The notes below the pieces were generated by a model. The model made no database searches and was not told the origin of the DNA. It saw only the letters and a program-made list of their open reading frames with translations. 64,000 bases of DNA from an uncultured Polaribacter sp. (lineage in GTDB: Bacteria; Bacteroidota; Bacteroidia; Flavobacteriales; Flavobacteriaceae), in contig NZ_CANNFF010000005.1 of the NCBI RefSeq assembly GCF_947503855.1, positions 124,001-188,000 of the forward strand, given 5' to 3'. This document shows, one piece after another, positions 27,102-35,460 of this stretch. Each line of letters opens with the position of its first letter. The stretch's first letter is position 1. The translations under genes were made by a program, and so were the position numbers.

Positions 27102-27917
27102 ATGGATATACAACACCTTACTAACATTGCTATAAAAGCAGCTTTAGCTGCTGGAAAAATCATTAAGAAAGCAATGCGTGAGGATGTAATTGTAGCGCAT
27201 AAAGAAGGTGGCAATACCTATGCATCTCAAGTGGTTACCAAAGTAGATATTGCTTGCGAAAAAATGATTCTAAAACACCTAAAACCCACTTGTAAGAATT
27301 TTGATATTGCATTACTTTCTGAAGAAACTCAAGATGATGGAAGCCGGTTTGAGAAAGGTTATTTCTGGTGTATAGACCCAATGGATGGTACTTTGGCGTT
27401 TATCAATAAAACACCAGGCTTTTCTGTGGCAATTGCTTTGGTTGATAAAAATGGAACCCCACAAATAGGTGTGGTTTATGATCCAAATACAGGAAATTTG
27501 TATTCGGCTACAAAAGACAAAGGCGCTTTTAAAAACGGACAACCTTGGAAAGTAACCGCTAACAACAAGTACTTGACCTATGTAACTGACAAAAAATTAG
27601 CAGATACACCCAACAAAAGTAAAATTCTAGCTGTTTTAGATGATAAAATCAATACTTTGGGCTTCTCAGCATACAAAGAAATTGCTGGCGCTGGCGCTGT
27701 GTTAAATGCCATTTTAGTAGCAGAACATGCACCAGCCCTCTTTTTAAAACTTCCCAAAAAAGAAAAAGGTGGGGGTTCTATTTGGGATTATGCTGCCACT
27801 GCGTGTATTTTTAAAGAACTGGGCCTAGGAACTACAGACTTTTATGGAAAACCTTTAGAGTTAAATAGAAAAGATGGTTCTTTTATGAATAAAAAAGGGA
27901 TTTATTGTAGCTCTTAA
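27102..27917 (+). CDS. Inositol-monophosphatase family phosphatase (CysQ-like)
   Basis: Mg-dependent, Li-sensitive-type phosphatase fold of 271 residues. Motifs are LLSEET (metal-binding Glu), the DPMDGTLAFIN block (usual form DPLDGT) and the C-terminal IWDYAATACIFKELG (W-D-x-A). Closest in form to 3'(2'),5'-bisphosphate nucleotidases. One base separates it from the kinase gene, so the two are an operon pair: a kinase and a phosphatase acting on related intermediates is possible. A general PAP phosphatase role is the alternative. Confidence 0.88.
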   Translation: MDIQHLTNIAIKAALAAGKIIKKAMREDVIVAHKEGGNTYASQVVTKVDIACEKMILKHLKPTCKNFDIALLSEETQDDGSRFEKGYFWCIDPMDGTLAFINKTPGFSVAIALVDKNGTPQIGVVYDPNTGNLYSATKDKGAFKNGQPWKVTANNKYLTYVTDKKLADTPNKSKILAVLDDKINTLGFSAYKEIAGAGAVLNAILVAEHAPALFLKLPKKEKGGGSIWDYAATACIFKELGLGTTDFYGKPLELNRKDGSFMNKKGIYCSS

Positions 27918-28064
27918 GTGGATTGAAACACCTCTACTTTTAGGGCATAAAAAACCTCAATAACAAAGATAAAACTTGTTATATACCAAAAATTATAATC
28001 AAAAATTAATATATTTGATTGGATATAATTACTTCTGCGCAATTTGAGGGAAAATTTTCAAATT

Positions 28065-28086
28065 ATACCAAATTTTGGTATTTTTG
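28065..28086 (+). promoter_or_regulatory. parD promoter with overlapping inverted repeat
   Basis: ATACCAAA and TTTGGTAT form a perfect 8-bp inverted repeat around one base (28065-28081). Its right arm overlaps TATTTTTG (28079-28086), a TAnnTTTG -7 box, 18 bp before the parD ATG. This is the layout expected for autorepression by a ribbon-helix-helix antitoxin. Confidence 0.6.
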
Positions 28087-28104
28087 AATTAAATTAGTTT
28101 CAAA

Positions 28105-28356
28105 ATGAATAAAAACACATCAATATCACTCGGAAATTATTTTGACCAATTCGTTCAAAGTAGTATTAGCAAAGGAAGATTTAAAAACGTTAGCGAAGTT
28201 ATTCGTGCAGGGTTAAGACTTTTGGAAGAAGAAGAAAGTAAAGTAATTGCTTTGAAAAACGCAATTCAAGAAGGAATTGACAGTGGAATTGCTCACGATT
28301 TTGACCCAAAAAAACATCTCGAATCACTAAAAGCGAAAAAACACTCGAATGCCTGA
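28105..28356 (+). CDS. parD: ParD-family antitoxin (ribbon-helix-helix)
   Basis: Antitoxin of a type II ParDE system, 83 residues. The N-terminal half is a ribbon-helix-helix DNA-binding fold (SISLGNYFDQFVQSSISKGR, then FKNVSEVIRAGLRLLEEEE), matching ParD; the C-terminal tail would wrap the toxin. The ATG of a parE-like frame overlaps its end as in intact operons, but that toxin gene is broken after 18 codons, so this is an orphan antitoxin that may still repress its promoter. Confidence 0.92.
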   Translation: MNKNTSISLGNYFDQFVQSSISKGRFKNVSEVIRAGLRLLEEEESKVIALKNAIQEGIDSGIAHDFDPKKHLESLKAKKHSNA

Positions 28357-28405
28357 ATATAAACTGACGAATAAAGCTGTTGCTGGAATAAATTCTTTAA
28401 GTTAG
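28349..28405 (+). pseudogene. Truncated parE toxin remnant
   Basis: Starting 8 bp before the parD stop, the frame gives MPEYKLTNKAVAGINSLS then TAG. MPxYKLTxKA is the usual beginning of ParE toxins (about 95-100 residues). The rest of the toxin is not recognisable in the following 230 bp, so most of the gene has been lost, not merely frameshifted. Confidence 0.75.
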
Positions 28406-28634
28406 ATTTAGCCAGTTTAACTGGGTTTTCTTTTACGACTAAGGCTAAACGTTTTTTTAGTTCTTTATCAAACTAATGTGTCTCTGACTTGTTTTAATAT
28501 CTCGTCATAACCTGCTTCATCAATCTTAGACACCTTACTACAAATAGGACAAATAATTGAATTTATTGCTTTATATTTTAGTTAGTTATTTTTAATCTAC
28601 ACAACACAATGTATTAATTCTAAACTTCAATTCT
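28406..28634. other. Intergenic stretch without recognisable gene
   Basis: Two convergent transcription units end here. It has several short AT-rich hairpin-prone segments but no reading frame or terminator I would call. It may hold sequence left behind when parE was lost. Confidence 0.4.
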
Positions 28635-29075
28635 TCAATCCATAATCGTTAGAAATTCTTCGGGGTGACTGAGATAATGGTCTATTTCTTTTAATTGATT
28701 CATTTTACTTTTAAGACCGATGAGCTCGTGTAAAAACGCATTTTCAGATTTTAATTTTGAATAATGAATCTGTTGTATGGTATTTATGCCCGTTTTTTCG
28801 TAGTGTAAACAAACTGAATTATTTTCATTTATTTTTTCTAAAAAAGTATCTATCGTTGTGGTATTAAACGTGCTTTTAATTGCATTGAATTGCTTTATTA
28901 AATTTGATAGTCGCTTTTTTCTTGAGCTGATGCCTTGTTTAAAATACCATGACTGCCCATCAGGTTCTTCAAACTTTCGCTTTAAGATCGCATATTCCAT
29001 AAGAAGACCAGCCAAAGTCGAATGGTTTTGCTTTTTTACAAATAAGGCTTTTAACTTTTTAGCATCTAAAGGCAT
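28635..29075 (-). CDS. Helical hypothetical protein next to DUF2779 nuclease
   Basis: Unrecognised 146-residue protein, mostly charged and helix-prone (KKLKALFVKKQ, then RKKRLSNLIKQF), without membrane segments or clear motifs. It begins 9 bp after the stop of the DUF2779 nuclease gene on the same strand, so the two are very likely co-transcribed and may act together. No function can be read from the sequence. Confidence 0.7.
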   Translation of the reverse strand: MPLDAKKLKALFVKKQNHSTLAGLLMEYAILKRKFEEPDGQSWYFKQGISSRKKRLSNLIKQFNAIKSTFNTTTIDTFLEKINENNSVCLHYEKTGINTIQQIHYSKLKSENAFLHELIGLKSKMNQLKEIDHYLSHPEEFLTIMD

Positions 29076-29084
29076 ATCCCTAAT

Positions 29085-31070
29085 CTATTCTATTAGTTCT
29101 TTCAAATGCTCAAACACCATCACCATAGCTAGGGTGTCTAACTCACAATACTTCAACAGGGCTTTGCGTAGCGTACCTCTTTCTAAATCGCTCATGTCGG
29201 TATATTGGGTTAACCCGTATGCGGTTAAAGCAGCTCCACCATTATTAATTTCGTCAATGTCACTTTTACGCTCAAAATCAGTATCCCACTCTTTAAAAGG
29301 CTTATCCAAAGACTTATAAGGGTCTTCTATTTCGCCATCTTTTAGACGTAACCATTGGTGATTACTCGGGAAATTCTCACTCGTCATATTGATGTCTGCA
29401 ATCGGTTGACTGTACTTTTCTTTAATGAATTCAGAAGTTTTAAAAATAGCGGGTAAAATAGCTTTTATGGAATTACTCCCTTTGGTATGTGGGTTGTAAT
29501 AATAAGCTTTGATTACTTCACAAAGATCAATCATACCTCTTTCAGGTTGCCAAAGTTCGCCTTTGTAATCCTTGTCCTTTGGTGGCGTCGTCAATGTCTT
29601 TATAAAGTTGATTAAGCTTTCTTTATCAGGCTCAGTTGAAGCTTCTAATTGCCGTTTGACTTGATTTAGGGTAGAATTTTCATAAGGTGAAAACTGAAAC
29701 ACAGAACCGTTATTTTGCTCTAAGGCTGCTTTTAGTGCTCTTACAAACTCAAAATTAGGAAACTCACCTGGGTTCACATTAATAAATTCGGTAGCGTGTT
29801 CTATACGTCCATCTTCATGGTAAATATGGTGAGAAAACTGAAACACTACTTTTTCATAAGGATGCTGACCTTTATAAAAAGGAAGAGCCACTGTAGAAGC
29901 TTCAAAATCAATAAAATTATAAGGCGGTATCCAAGAAGCCATTTCACTTTTCAATTCTTGATCTAAAGTTTCAAAAGTGAAATTATCAGGGTCTAATGCT
30001 TTTTGTTTTTGCAAAATTTGCCTTTCATAAAGCGACCAACCATTCAAAACCTGTTTTGATTCACTTTTTGGTTGGAATTGTTCATCATTTATATCTTCTA
30101 ATTTTAGGGCCTTTAATTCATTGAATTCTTTAAGTTTAGTATGATGCAGCTTTGAGATCTCAAAAGCATTTGGTGCTCTAAAATCTACTTCTTTCCAGTT
30201 TAATTGCTTTTGAAAACAGTCTTTAAAGCCTGATTTTTTATCCTTTGAGGCTGCATCGGTTTTAAACTCGCAATGTTTACATTTTCCAAAATTTAGAGGA
30301 TAACTAAAGTAGCGGTCGTCTTGATAGGTTTTAGATAAGACTTCAATGGCATCTTCAAATTGATAGTCTTCTAAAATGCGATGCTCTCCTGTTTCAATTT
30401 TAGTAATCATCTCAGAGACATCTTTAAGAGATAAGACCGAATCTTCTGGCAGGTTTAGCTGTGCTAATTGGTCTGCCTTTTTTTCTATTCCGGTTCTACT
30501 ATTGCTGTTCTTTTTAATGCGGAACATTTGATTTAGCCCATCTATAGATGCCGTTTTATTTTGATCAGCTAGCATTAAGTAGGGCTTGACATTAAATTGC
30601 GGATGTGCTTTTTCTATAACGTATTTTTGAAAAGCTACATCAAACAAATACAAATTCCAATCAGCATTATATTTCACATCCTTCTTCTTATCCCCTTCTT
30701 TAAATGACTTGGCCTTTACTTCAATTAAATTGATGTGATTTCCTTTTTTCTCTAAAATATCAACACGAATAAATAAATTATTGTACTTAAAAGCAGCCTC
30801 ATAAATCACTACATTCTCCTTTTGCAGTTGGTCATTCGTTTCTGTTACTTTTTGTTCATAATCATAATGAGGAGAATTATCATCATCAACTAAATAACCA
30901 CCTGGGTAATGCATACGTGCTAATTCTTCTACCTGAAAGCCCCCTGATGCTAAAGCTTCTAAAAACGGATTATTGTTTTTTTGATTGGCATAGTCATCCT
31001 TCTTGGTGTAAAACAATTTATTAGGGCATTCAAGGCCTAATTTAAAACGTGATTTAGTTAAGTATCTCAT
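29085..31070 (-). CDS. Cas4-like plus DEDD exonuclease (DUF2779) protein
   Basis: A 661-residue nuclease. N-terminal part: Cas4/AddB-type PD-(D/E)XK fold with Glu91, Asp104 and Glu117-x-Lys119 (VDILEKKG, then LIEVKAK), and four cysteines placed for a 4Fe-4S cluster (Cys15, then Cys264, Cys267 and Cys285 in GKCKHCEF and KDCF). C-terminal part: DUF2779, an RNase H/DEDD-like exonuclease, with Asp388 and Glu390 in FIDFEAS, the GSNSIKAILPAIF stretch and the last acid Asp645 in YCELDTLAM. The combination suggests processing of DNA ends, in repair or defence. Downstream gene is coupled. Confidence 0.85.
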   Translation of the reverse strand: MRYLTKSRFKLGLECPNKLFYTKKDDYANQKNNNPFLEALASGGFQVEELARMHYPGGYLVDDDNSPHYDYEQKVTETNDQLQKENVVIYEAAFKYNNLFIRVDILEKKGNHINLIEVKAKSFKEGDKKKDVKYNADWNLYLFDVAFQKYVIEKAHPQFNVKPYLMLADQNKTASIDGLNQMFRIKKNSNSRTGIEKKADQLAQLNLPEDSVLSLKDVSEMITKIETGEHRILEDYQFEDAIEVLSKTYQDDRYFSYPLNFGKCKHCEFKTDAASKDKKSGFKDCFQKQLNWKEVDFRAPNAFEISKLHHTKLKEFNELKALKLEDINDEQFQPKSESKQVLNGWSLYERQILQKQKALDPDNFTFETLDQELKSEMASWIPPYNFIDFEASTVALPFYKGQHPYEKVVFQFSHHIYHEDGRIEHATEFINVNPGEFPNFEFVRALKAALEQNNGSVFQFSPYENSTLNQVKRQLEASTEPDKESLINFIKTLTTPPKDKDYKGELWQPERGMIDLCEVIKAYYYNPHTKGSNSIKAILPAIFKTSEFIKEKYSQPIADINMTSENFPSNHQWLRLKDGEIEDPYKSLDKPFKEWDTDFERKSDIDEINNGGAALTAYGLTQYTDMSDLERGTLRKALLKYCELDTLAMVMVFEHLKELIE

Positions 31071-31100
31071 AATTGCGGCTTAAAATTTATTTCAGATGGA

Positions 31101-31580
31101 TTAGTCATTTAGTTTAAAATAGTCTAAAATGGCTTCCCAATTCGGGTATTTATTAAATTTGTCGTTGACATAATCCCAACCAAAATGAAGGTGTGATCCC
31201 TTAAAATTTCCTGCGCCGTTAGCTATTCGATCATCGATTAAATAGTCGCCATTGAGCAAATCTTTACGGTGGGTAATGATTACTTTTTTATAAAACAGCT
31301 CACCAAAATAACGCTCAACCCATAAGCGTTTATGCATCCAAGCGCTAGGATTATCCCAGGGTGCAGTGGTTAAAATAAATAATTCATATTGACCAGAGTT
31401 GTTGAGTTTTTTTACCGCTTCAATAGCACCTACTATAGGTTCTAAGTGCTCAAATATACCAGGAATATTATCAGGTTCAATGTTACTTTTAGCTAGGCCT
31501 TTTGCTGGTATATTAGCAATAGCTTTGCTAAAATCAGCCAGAACCCCATCCATATCTATGTAAATAATAGGCTTGTTCAT
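31101..31580 (-). CDS. NT5C-family 5'(3')-deoxyribonucleotidase
   Basis: HAD-superfamily phosphatase of 159 residues. HAD motif I is IYIDMDGVLADF, motif II lies in ILTTAPWDNPSAWMHKRLW, and the C-terminal acidic motif is DYLIDDR, all as in the cytosolic deoxyribonucleotidase family. These enzymes dephosphorylate (d)NMPs and occur in phages and bacteria, where they can alter nucleotide pools. It is 30 bp upstream of the DUF2779 nuclease gene and immediately downstream of a gene remnant, in an accessory region. Confidence 0.88.
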   Translation of the reverse strand: MNKPIIYIDMDGVLADFSKAIANIPAKGLAKSNIEPDNIPGIFEHLEPIVGAIEAVKKLNNSGQYELFILTTAPWDNPSAWMHKRLWVERYFGELFYKKVIITHRKDLLNGDYLIDDRIANGAGNFKGSHLHFGWDYVNDKFNKYPNWEAILDYFKLND

Positions 31581-31586
31581 ATAATA

Positions 31587-31830
31587 TTAGCGGATTAACT
31601 TTTGGAGACATTTTACCTTTTGCCAGCTGCCTTGTGCATCTTTATGATTCAAATAGGTATCACTTCCTCCAGATAAACCAATACCATAGGTGTTTTGATT
31701 GATGACCTCATTTTCTGAAATCCAGTCAAAACCGTGTGTTGATTTACCTTTTTTTCCTTTTACAATCGTGTCAAGTAAGGTTCCTCTCCAGCGTTTTTCA
31801 ATATTTCGAGTTGTAGTTCACTTTAGTGAA
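31587..31830 (-). pseudogene. Truncated 3' copy of the 33251-34102 gene
   Basis: About 70 codons closely match the end of the protein at 33251-34102: shared blocks include KRWRGT, KSTHGFDWIS, NTYGIGLSGGS and HKDAQG, and both end QKLIR then stop. No start codon or upstream coding part exists, and an in-frame stop occurs near its left end. The nuclease gene at 31843-33195 begins (3' end) where homology stops, so insertion or unequal recombination replaced its 5' part. Confidence 0.85.
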
Positions 31831-31842
31831 ATAAAAAGTAAA

Positions 31843-33195
31843 TTACATCTTGTTACCATTTTTAATAAATCTTCTCCAGGTTTCGTCTTTTAGATCCTGA
31901 ATATCTTTAGTTAAATTACTCAGATTCTTCACAAAGTATTTTTTTAGTTCATCATAATTTCCGTATTTCTCTATATTAACAGTACGGCTACAGAATGATT
32001 TACCTCTAGATCCATTGAATTTATTGTCCCAACATAAACTACTTTTTAAATTTTGAAAATTCTTATCTGATAAAAACACTTCAACCTTTTCGTTATAATC
32101 CTTACGAAAATTACTACTTTTTGAAATATTAACATTATTATAATCATATGCGGCAAAATAGAATTTCATCTTCGCACTGTTTGTATTGTGTTCATATTGC
32201 AAACCTATTCTAGCAGTTTTTTGCTTAGCTGTCTTAGCTTTTGGAAATGGAAAGTTTGGTATTAAAAAACTAGCTTGAATTAAGAAACCTCCATTATTTC
32301 CAGTATCGGTAACGAAATTTGTTTCAAAATCTAATGGGTCAGTATTTTTTAAATTAAAACCTGGTCTAACTTTCTGAAATCTTTTATCCTGACTAAGCTC
32401 ATGTTCGAGCAATAAAAACCATTCCTGAAGTGCACTAATTTCAATAATTTTAAAAGAATTTTTTACAGCTTTTTGAACATTAGAATGATTTAAATAAGTA
32501 GATGTGTTTAAACCTTGATTCCCTAAAGTAAATTTTTCTGTTAAAAATAAAATATACTCTTTTGCTGAAGCCGATGGGTTTTTGATATACTGTAAATTAT
32601 CGACTACTAAATTCTCATAAGACATTGTAATCCAAGGGTTTTTTAGCTTATGGGATTCAATAACATCTTCTCTCCAACTATTTAAATGTGGCAATTTCTT
32701 TTTTAAAATATGACTTGGCTTTAGAAAAGTAAATTTCCACCTTTTAATGTCACCTAAATCAATATTGATTTTATCAATATAGTTTTTTGATTTGTCCGAT
32801 TTACTATCCAAAAGTGCATCCGATAAACTATTAATAAAGCTAACACTTGATAACCTTGTGAAATAGTATTCTGTTTGTGATAATGTTTTCTTATTACTAT
32901 TTTGAGTGTGCTTATCCTTCTTTTTAAAAGACTCTGAAGCCTTTATCTTGTTTTCAATATGTATAAAATTAAGTTCATTTTTTATTTTATAGATTACAAG
33001 AATGTCTATTTGTTTTATTTCAGCTATTGCTTGGACAAATATCGCTTCTTTAAATTTGGTTTTTCCTAAAATAGACTCTAATAAAGCACTTTGAAACTCT
33101 GGATATTTATTCAATAACCAAGTTATTGCTTTACTGTGAAAAAGTTCTCTGTTGAAATTAGAGACCGTTTCTATAAACGTTTTATTTGTTGTCAT
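31843..33195 (-). CDS. PD-(D/E)XK nuclease superfamily protein (PDDEXK_4-like)
   Basis: A 450-residue protein. The N-terminal third has the nuclease core: the helix around LLNKYPEFQSALLESIL, then AIAEIKQIDILVIY with a conserved Asp, and FIHIENKIKASES giving E-x-K, followed by SQTEYYFTRL, as in the PDDEXK_4 family found near restriction and abortive-infection genes. The remainder is of unknown structure. It lies between a 3' fragment and an intact copy of the same gene, so it looks like a cargo gene inserted by recombination. Target unknown. Confidence 0.75.
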   Translation of the reverse strand: MTTNKTFIETVSNFNRELFHSKAITWLLNKYPEFQSALLESILGKTKFKEAIFVQAIAEIKQIDILVIYKIKNELNFIHIENKIKASESFKKKDKHTQNSNKKTLSQTEYYFTRLSSVSFINSLSDALLDSKSDKSKNYIDKINIDLGDIKRWKFTFLKPSHILKKKLPHLNSWREDVIESHKLKNPWITMSYENLVVDNLQYIKNPSASAKEYILFLTEKFTLGNQGLNTSTYLNHSNVQKAVKNSFKIIEISALQEWFLLLEHELSQDKRFQKVRPGFNLKNTDPLDFETNFVTDTGNNGGFLIQASFLIPNFPFPKAKTAKQKTARIGLQYEHNTNSAKMKFYFAAYDYNNVNISKSSNFRKDYNEKVEVFLSDKNFQNLKSSLCWDNKFNGSRGKSFCSRTVNIEKYGNYDELKKYFVKNLSNLTKDIQDLKDETWRRFIKNGNKM

Positions 33196-33250
33196 CTTTT
33201 TATTTTTGTTTAGGTTTTCTCTTAAGTTCCAAATAGCTTTGGTAAATCTG

Positions 33251-34102
33251 TTAACGAATTAACTTTTGGAGTGTTCTCTCCTTTTGCCAATTGCCTTGTG
33301 CATCTTTATGATACAAATAGGTATTACTTCCTCCTGATAAACCAATACCATAGGTGTTTTGATAGATGACCTCATTATCTGAAATCCAGTCAAACCCGTG
33401 TGTTGATTTATCTTTTTCTCCTTCTACAACCGTATCAAGCCAAGTGCCTCTCCAGCGTTTTTTTCCACTCCGGGTAGGGGTCCAATTTGAGGAAATTTTA
33501 CTTATTCGTTCACCGTTTTTATAACTATTAACTTGCTTTAAAAAATTTATGGCGCTTATGCAAAAAGCTTTATCAGTTGTTTTTACGATTTCAAAATTTA
33601 CTTCTAACTGCTCAAATATAGAGTGATTGATGGCAAAAAAATGATTGTTATAATACCTACCATCTATGATACTATCACTTTTCTCTTTTTTTGACAATAT
33701 GCGTTTTAATTTTGGGTAGGCTTTAAATAATTTGTTGTCGATACGCTTTTCGTGCACAACATGATAAACGGTTAAAGCATGATTTAAAGCTTCCGAAAGG
33801 GAGGCATAAGCAAAACTATCCACTATAAAAACAGATGTATGATGTGCCAAATAATCCTCGACAAGTTCACTTGCTTCTCGTTCAACCTTATCAACGACTT
33901 CCTGCGTCACATGCATCGTGAGCTCTTCAACCTTTTCATAAATTGGTAGAAGGTCTATGTTCTTTTCGAGACCACAAGAACTGTAAAAGGCATTGTGTTG
34001 CTCAAAGTCATCTTTACTGTAGCGTATCCCAAAGAGTTTGTTATGCAGACCTTCTACATAAGTTAATGATTTTGAAAACAACAACTCCTGTGTTTTAGTC
34101 AT
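33251..34102 (-). CDS. Hypothetical protein, duplicated 3' end
   Basis: I do not recognise this 283-residue protein. The first half is helix-rich (ITKTQELLFSKS-like start, then EVVDKVEREASELVEDYL), the second half has basic and aromatic segments (GKKRWRGTWLDTV) and a glycine-rich motif NTYGIGLSGGSNTYLY. No signal peptide or membrane helix. Its 3' third is present again as a fragment at 31587-31830. The ATG directly abuts the stop codon of a 36-codon frame upstream. Confidence 0.7.
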   Translation of the reverse strand: MTKTQELLFSKSLTYVEGLHNKLFGIRYSKDDFEQHNAFYSSCGLEKNIDLLPIYEKVEELTMHVTQEVVDKVEREASELVEDYLAHHTSVFIVDSFAYASLSEALNHALTVYHVVHEKRIDNKLFKAYPKLKRILSKKEKSDSIIDGRYYNNHFFAINHSIFEQLEVNFEIVKTTDKAFCISAINFLKQVNSYKNGERISKISSNWTPTRSGKKRWRGTWLDTVVEGEKDKSTHGFDWISDNEVIYQNTYGIGLSGGSNTYLYHKDAQGNWQKERTLQKLIR

Positions 34103-34213
34103 CTAAATGGTATTTATTAATAAATAACTCGACTGATAAGTTATCGGTAAGCAACTGTACTCCCCATTTTCAAGAAAATCTTCTATTTTGACGTCTTTTT
34201 TATATCTCTTCAT
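34103..34213 (-). CDS. Possible 36-residue leader protein
   Basis: A short frame starting MKRYKKDVKIEDFLENGEYS and ending LLINTI, whose TAG stop (34103-34105) sits immediately before the ATG of the next gene (34100-34102). Such exact abutment suggests translational coupling, but it is short and I know no homologue; it may be the start of a truncated gene. Confidence 0.35.
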   Translation of the reverse strand: MKRYKKDVKIEDFLENGEYSCLPITYQSSYLLINTI

Positions 34214-34236
34214 TTTTATGCTTTTATAGGTTGTAA

Positions 34237-34677
34237 CTATTCTTTTTCACTTAGATCAAGACCTAGCATTTTCATAATCTTTTGCCATAGCGATAGTTTT
34301 GCCTCAGGTTTTTGAGACATTTGATCATCCTTCTCACTATTAGGCGTATGCGTTGAAATTTCATATCCCAAACTCATGCTTAACTTGATGAATTTTTGGA
34401 TATTCGTGAAGCCCCACTGATTAGAAACCACTACATGAGCTCCATTCATAATTTTAAGTGGTTCACGCATGTTAAAACGCTTAGGATCTTTTACATCAGA
34501 CTCTTTCCGAATAAAGCCTTTCGAGCCTTGTACTTCATCAGGAAACACCTTTTGTATGTCTTCAAAACTGGGATTGTTTTTCTCTACCCAGTCTTTAACG
34601 ATGGTAAAAACTAATTGTCGTTTGTTTAGGTTTTCGCCTAAATCTTCTACTGTATACTTAGAGTAATCTCTTGCCAT
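34237..34677 (-). CDS. ARDYTK-array protein 1 (domain-only form)
   Basis: A 146-residue protein made almost only of the domain shared by this locus: MARDYSKYTVEDLGENLNKR, then QLVFTIVKDWVEKNNPSFEDIQKVFPDEVQGSKGFI and EPLKIMNGAHVVVSNQWG (shown here in parts), ending near residue 105. The tail (about 106-146) is short and charged. The helix-turn pattern SFEDIQKVFP resembles a winged-helix-like module, and the NG-x-HVVVSNQWG strand is typical of the family, but no function is known to me. Closest in context to the paralogue 17 bp upstream. Confidence 0.8.
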   Translation of the reverse strand: MARDYSKYTVEDLGENLNKRQLVFTIVKDWVEKNNPSFEDIQKVFPDEVQGSKGFIRKESDVKDPKRFNMREPLKIMNGAHVVVSNQWGFTNIQKFIKLSMSLGYEISTHTPNSEKDDQMSQKPEAKLSLWQKIMKMLGLDLSEKE

Positions 34678-34693
34678 TTTTTATCTTAAATCG

Positions 34694-35455
34694 CTATAAT
34701 CCTTCAAGTGAATGCACTCCATCTGACTCAAAGAAATTATCTAAATCATATTCATTTAATTTGAAAATATTACTTAGTTCTTCCTTTGCAGTATCATCAT
34801 CTTCAAAAAAATATTTATGTGCTATGGAAATATCCACATCATTAATTTTCGTAATCCACAACTGTGGTACCCAATCATAATTTAATGTATATTTAGAAGT
34901 GATTCTTTTTATATCATCTACATGTTTAGAATCATTAAAAATAGTATTACTGATAGTAGTCAAATATTCAGTGGTGATAGGTGTTATAAATTCAAGACTT
35001 AATGTACTTACCGGCAAATCAAAGTAAGAACAATTATTTACATCTTCAGAATTCTCCATGTTTCTAATTAAAACGCGAACTGAATTGATTACTTCATTTT
35101 CATTAAAATCTGTTTTAATTTGAGCTGAATTTGCTATTGTGACATATCCCAATTTTTCACTAGCAGCTATAAAATCATTAATATTCTCTCCCCACTGATT
35201 AGAAACTACCACATGTGCGCCATTCTTAATTTTAATTGGTTCACGCATATTGAAGTGCTTTGGGTTTTTTACATCAGACTCTTTCCGAATAAAGCCTTTT
35301 GATCCTTGAACATCATCTGGAAATACCTGTTGTAAGTCTTCAAAACTTGGTTTGTTTTTTTCTATATAGTCTTTTACGATGGTAAAAACTAGTTTTCGTT
35401 TATTTAGGTTCTCACCTAAACCTTCTACTTTGTACTTGGTGTAATCTCTTGCCAT
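34694..35455 (-). CDS. ARDYTK-array protein 2
   Basis: A 253-residue protein with the shared N-terminal domain (1-105) and a private C-terminal region (106-253) that is acidic (IAHKYFFEDDDTAKEEL) and matches nothing I recognise. Its N-terminal coding part appears identical to that of the 37606-38634 gene over about 276 bp, whereas the C-terminal parts are unrelated, pointing to recent gene conversion or domain shuffling. It follows the 35461 gene by 5 bp and precedes array protein 1 by 16 bp, so the run is likely one transcript. Confidence 0.8.
   Translation of the reverse strand: MARDYTKYKVEGLGENLNKRKLVFTIVKDYIEKNKPSFEDLQQVFPDDVQGSKGFIRKESDVKNPKHFNMREPIKIKNGAHVVVSNQWGENINDFIAASEKLGYVTIANSAQIKTDFNENEVINSVRVLIRNMENSEDVNNCSYFDLPVSTLSLEFITPITTEYLTTISNTIFNDSKHVDDIKRITSKYTLNYDWVPQLWITKINDVDISIAHKYFFEDDDTAKEELSNIFKLNEYDLDNFFESDGVHSLEGL
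35176..35451 (-). repeat. 276-bp block repeated at 38355-38630
   Basis: By eye this block and 38355-38630 have the same sequence at every base, at a constant offset of 3179. The block encodes almost all of the shared domain; identity stops at the second codon on one side (GCA versus TCA) and near residue 94 on the other. Confidence 0.85.
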
Positions 35456-35460
35456 TAATT

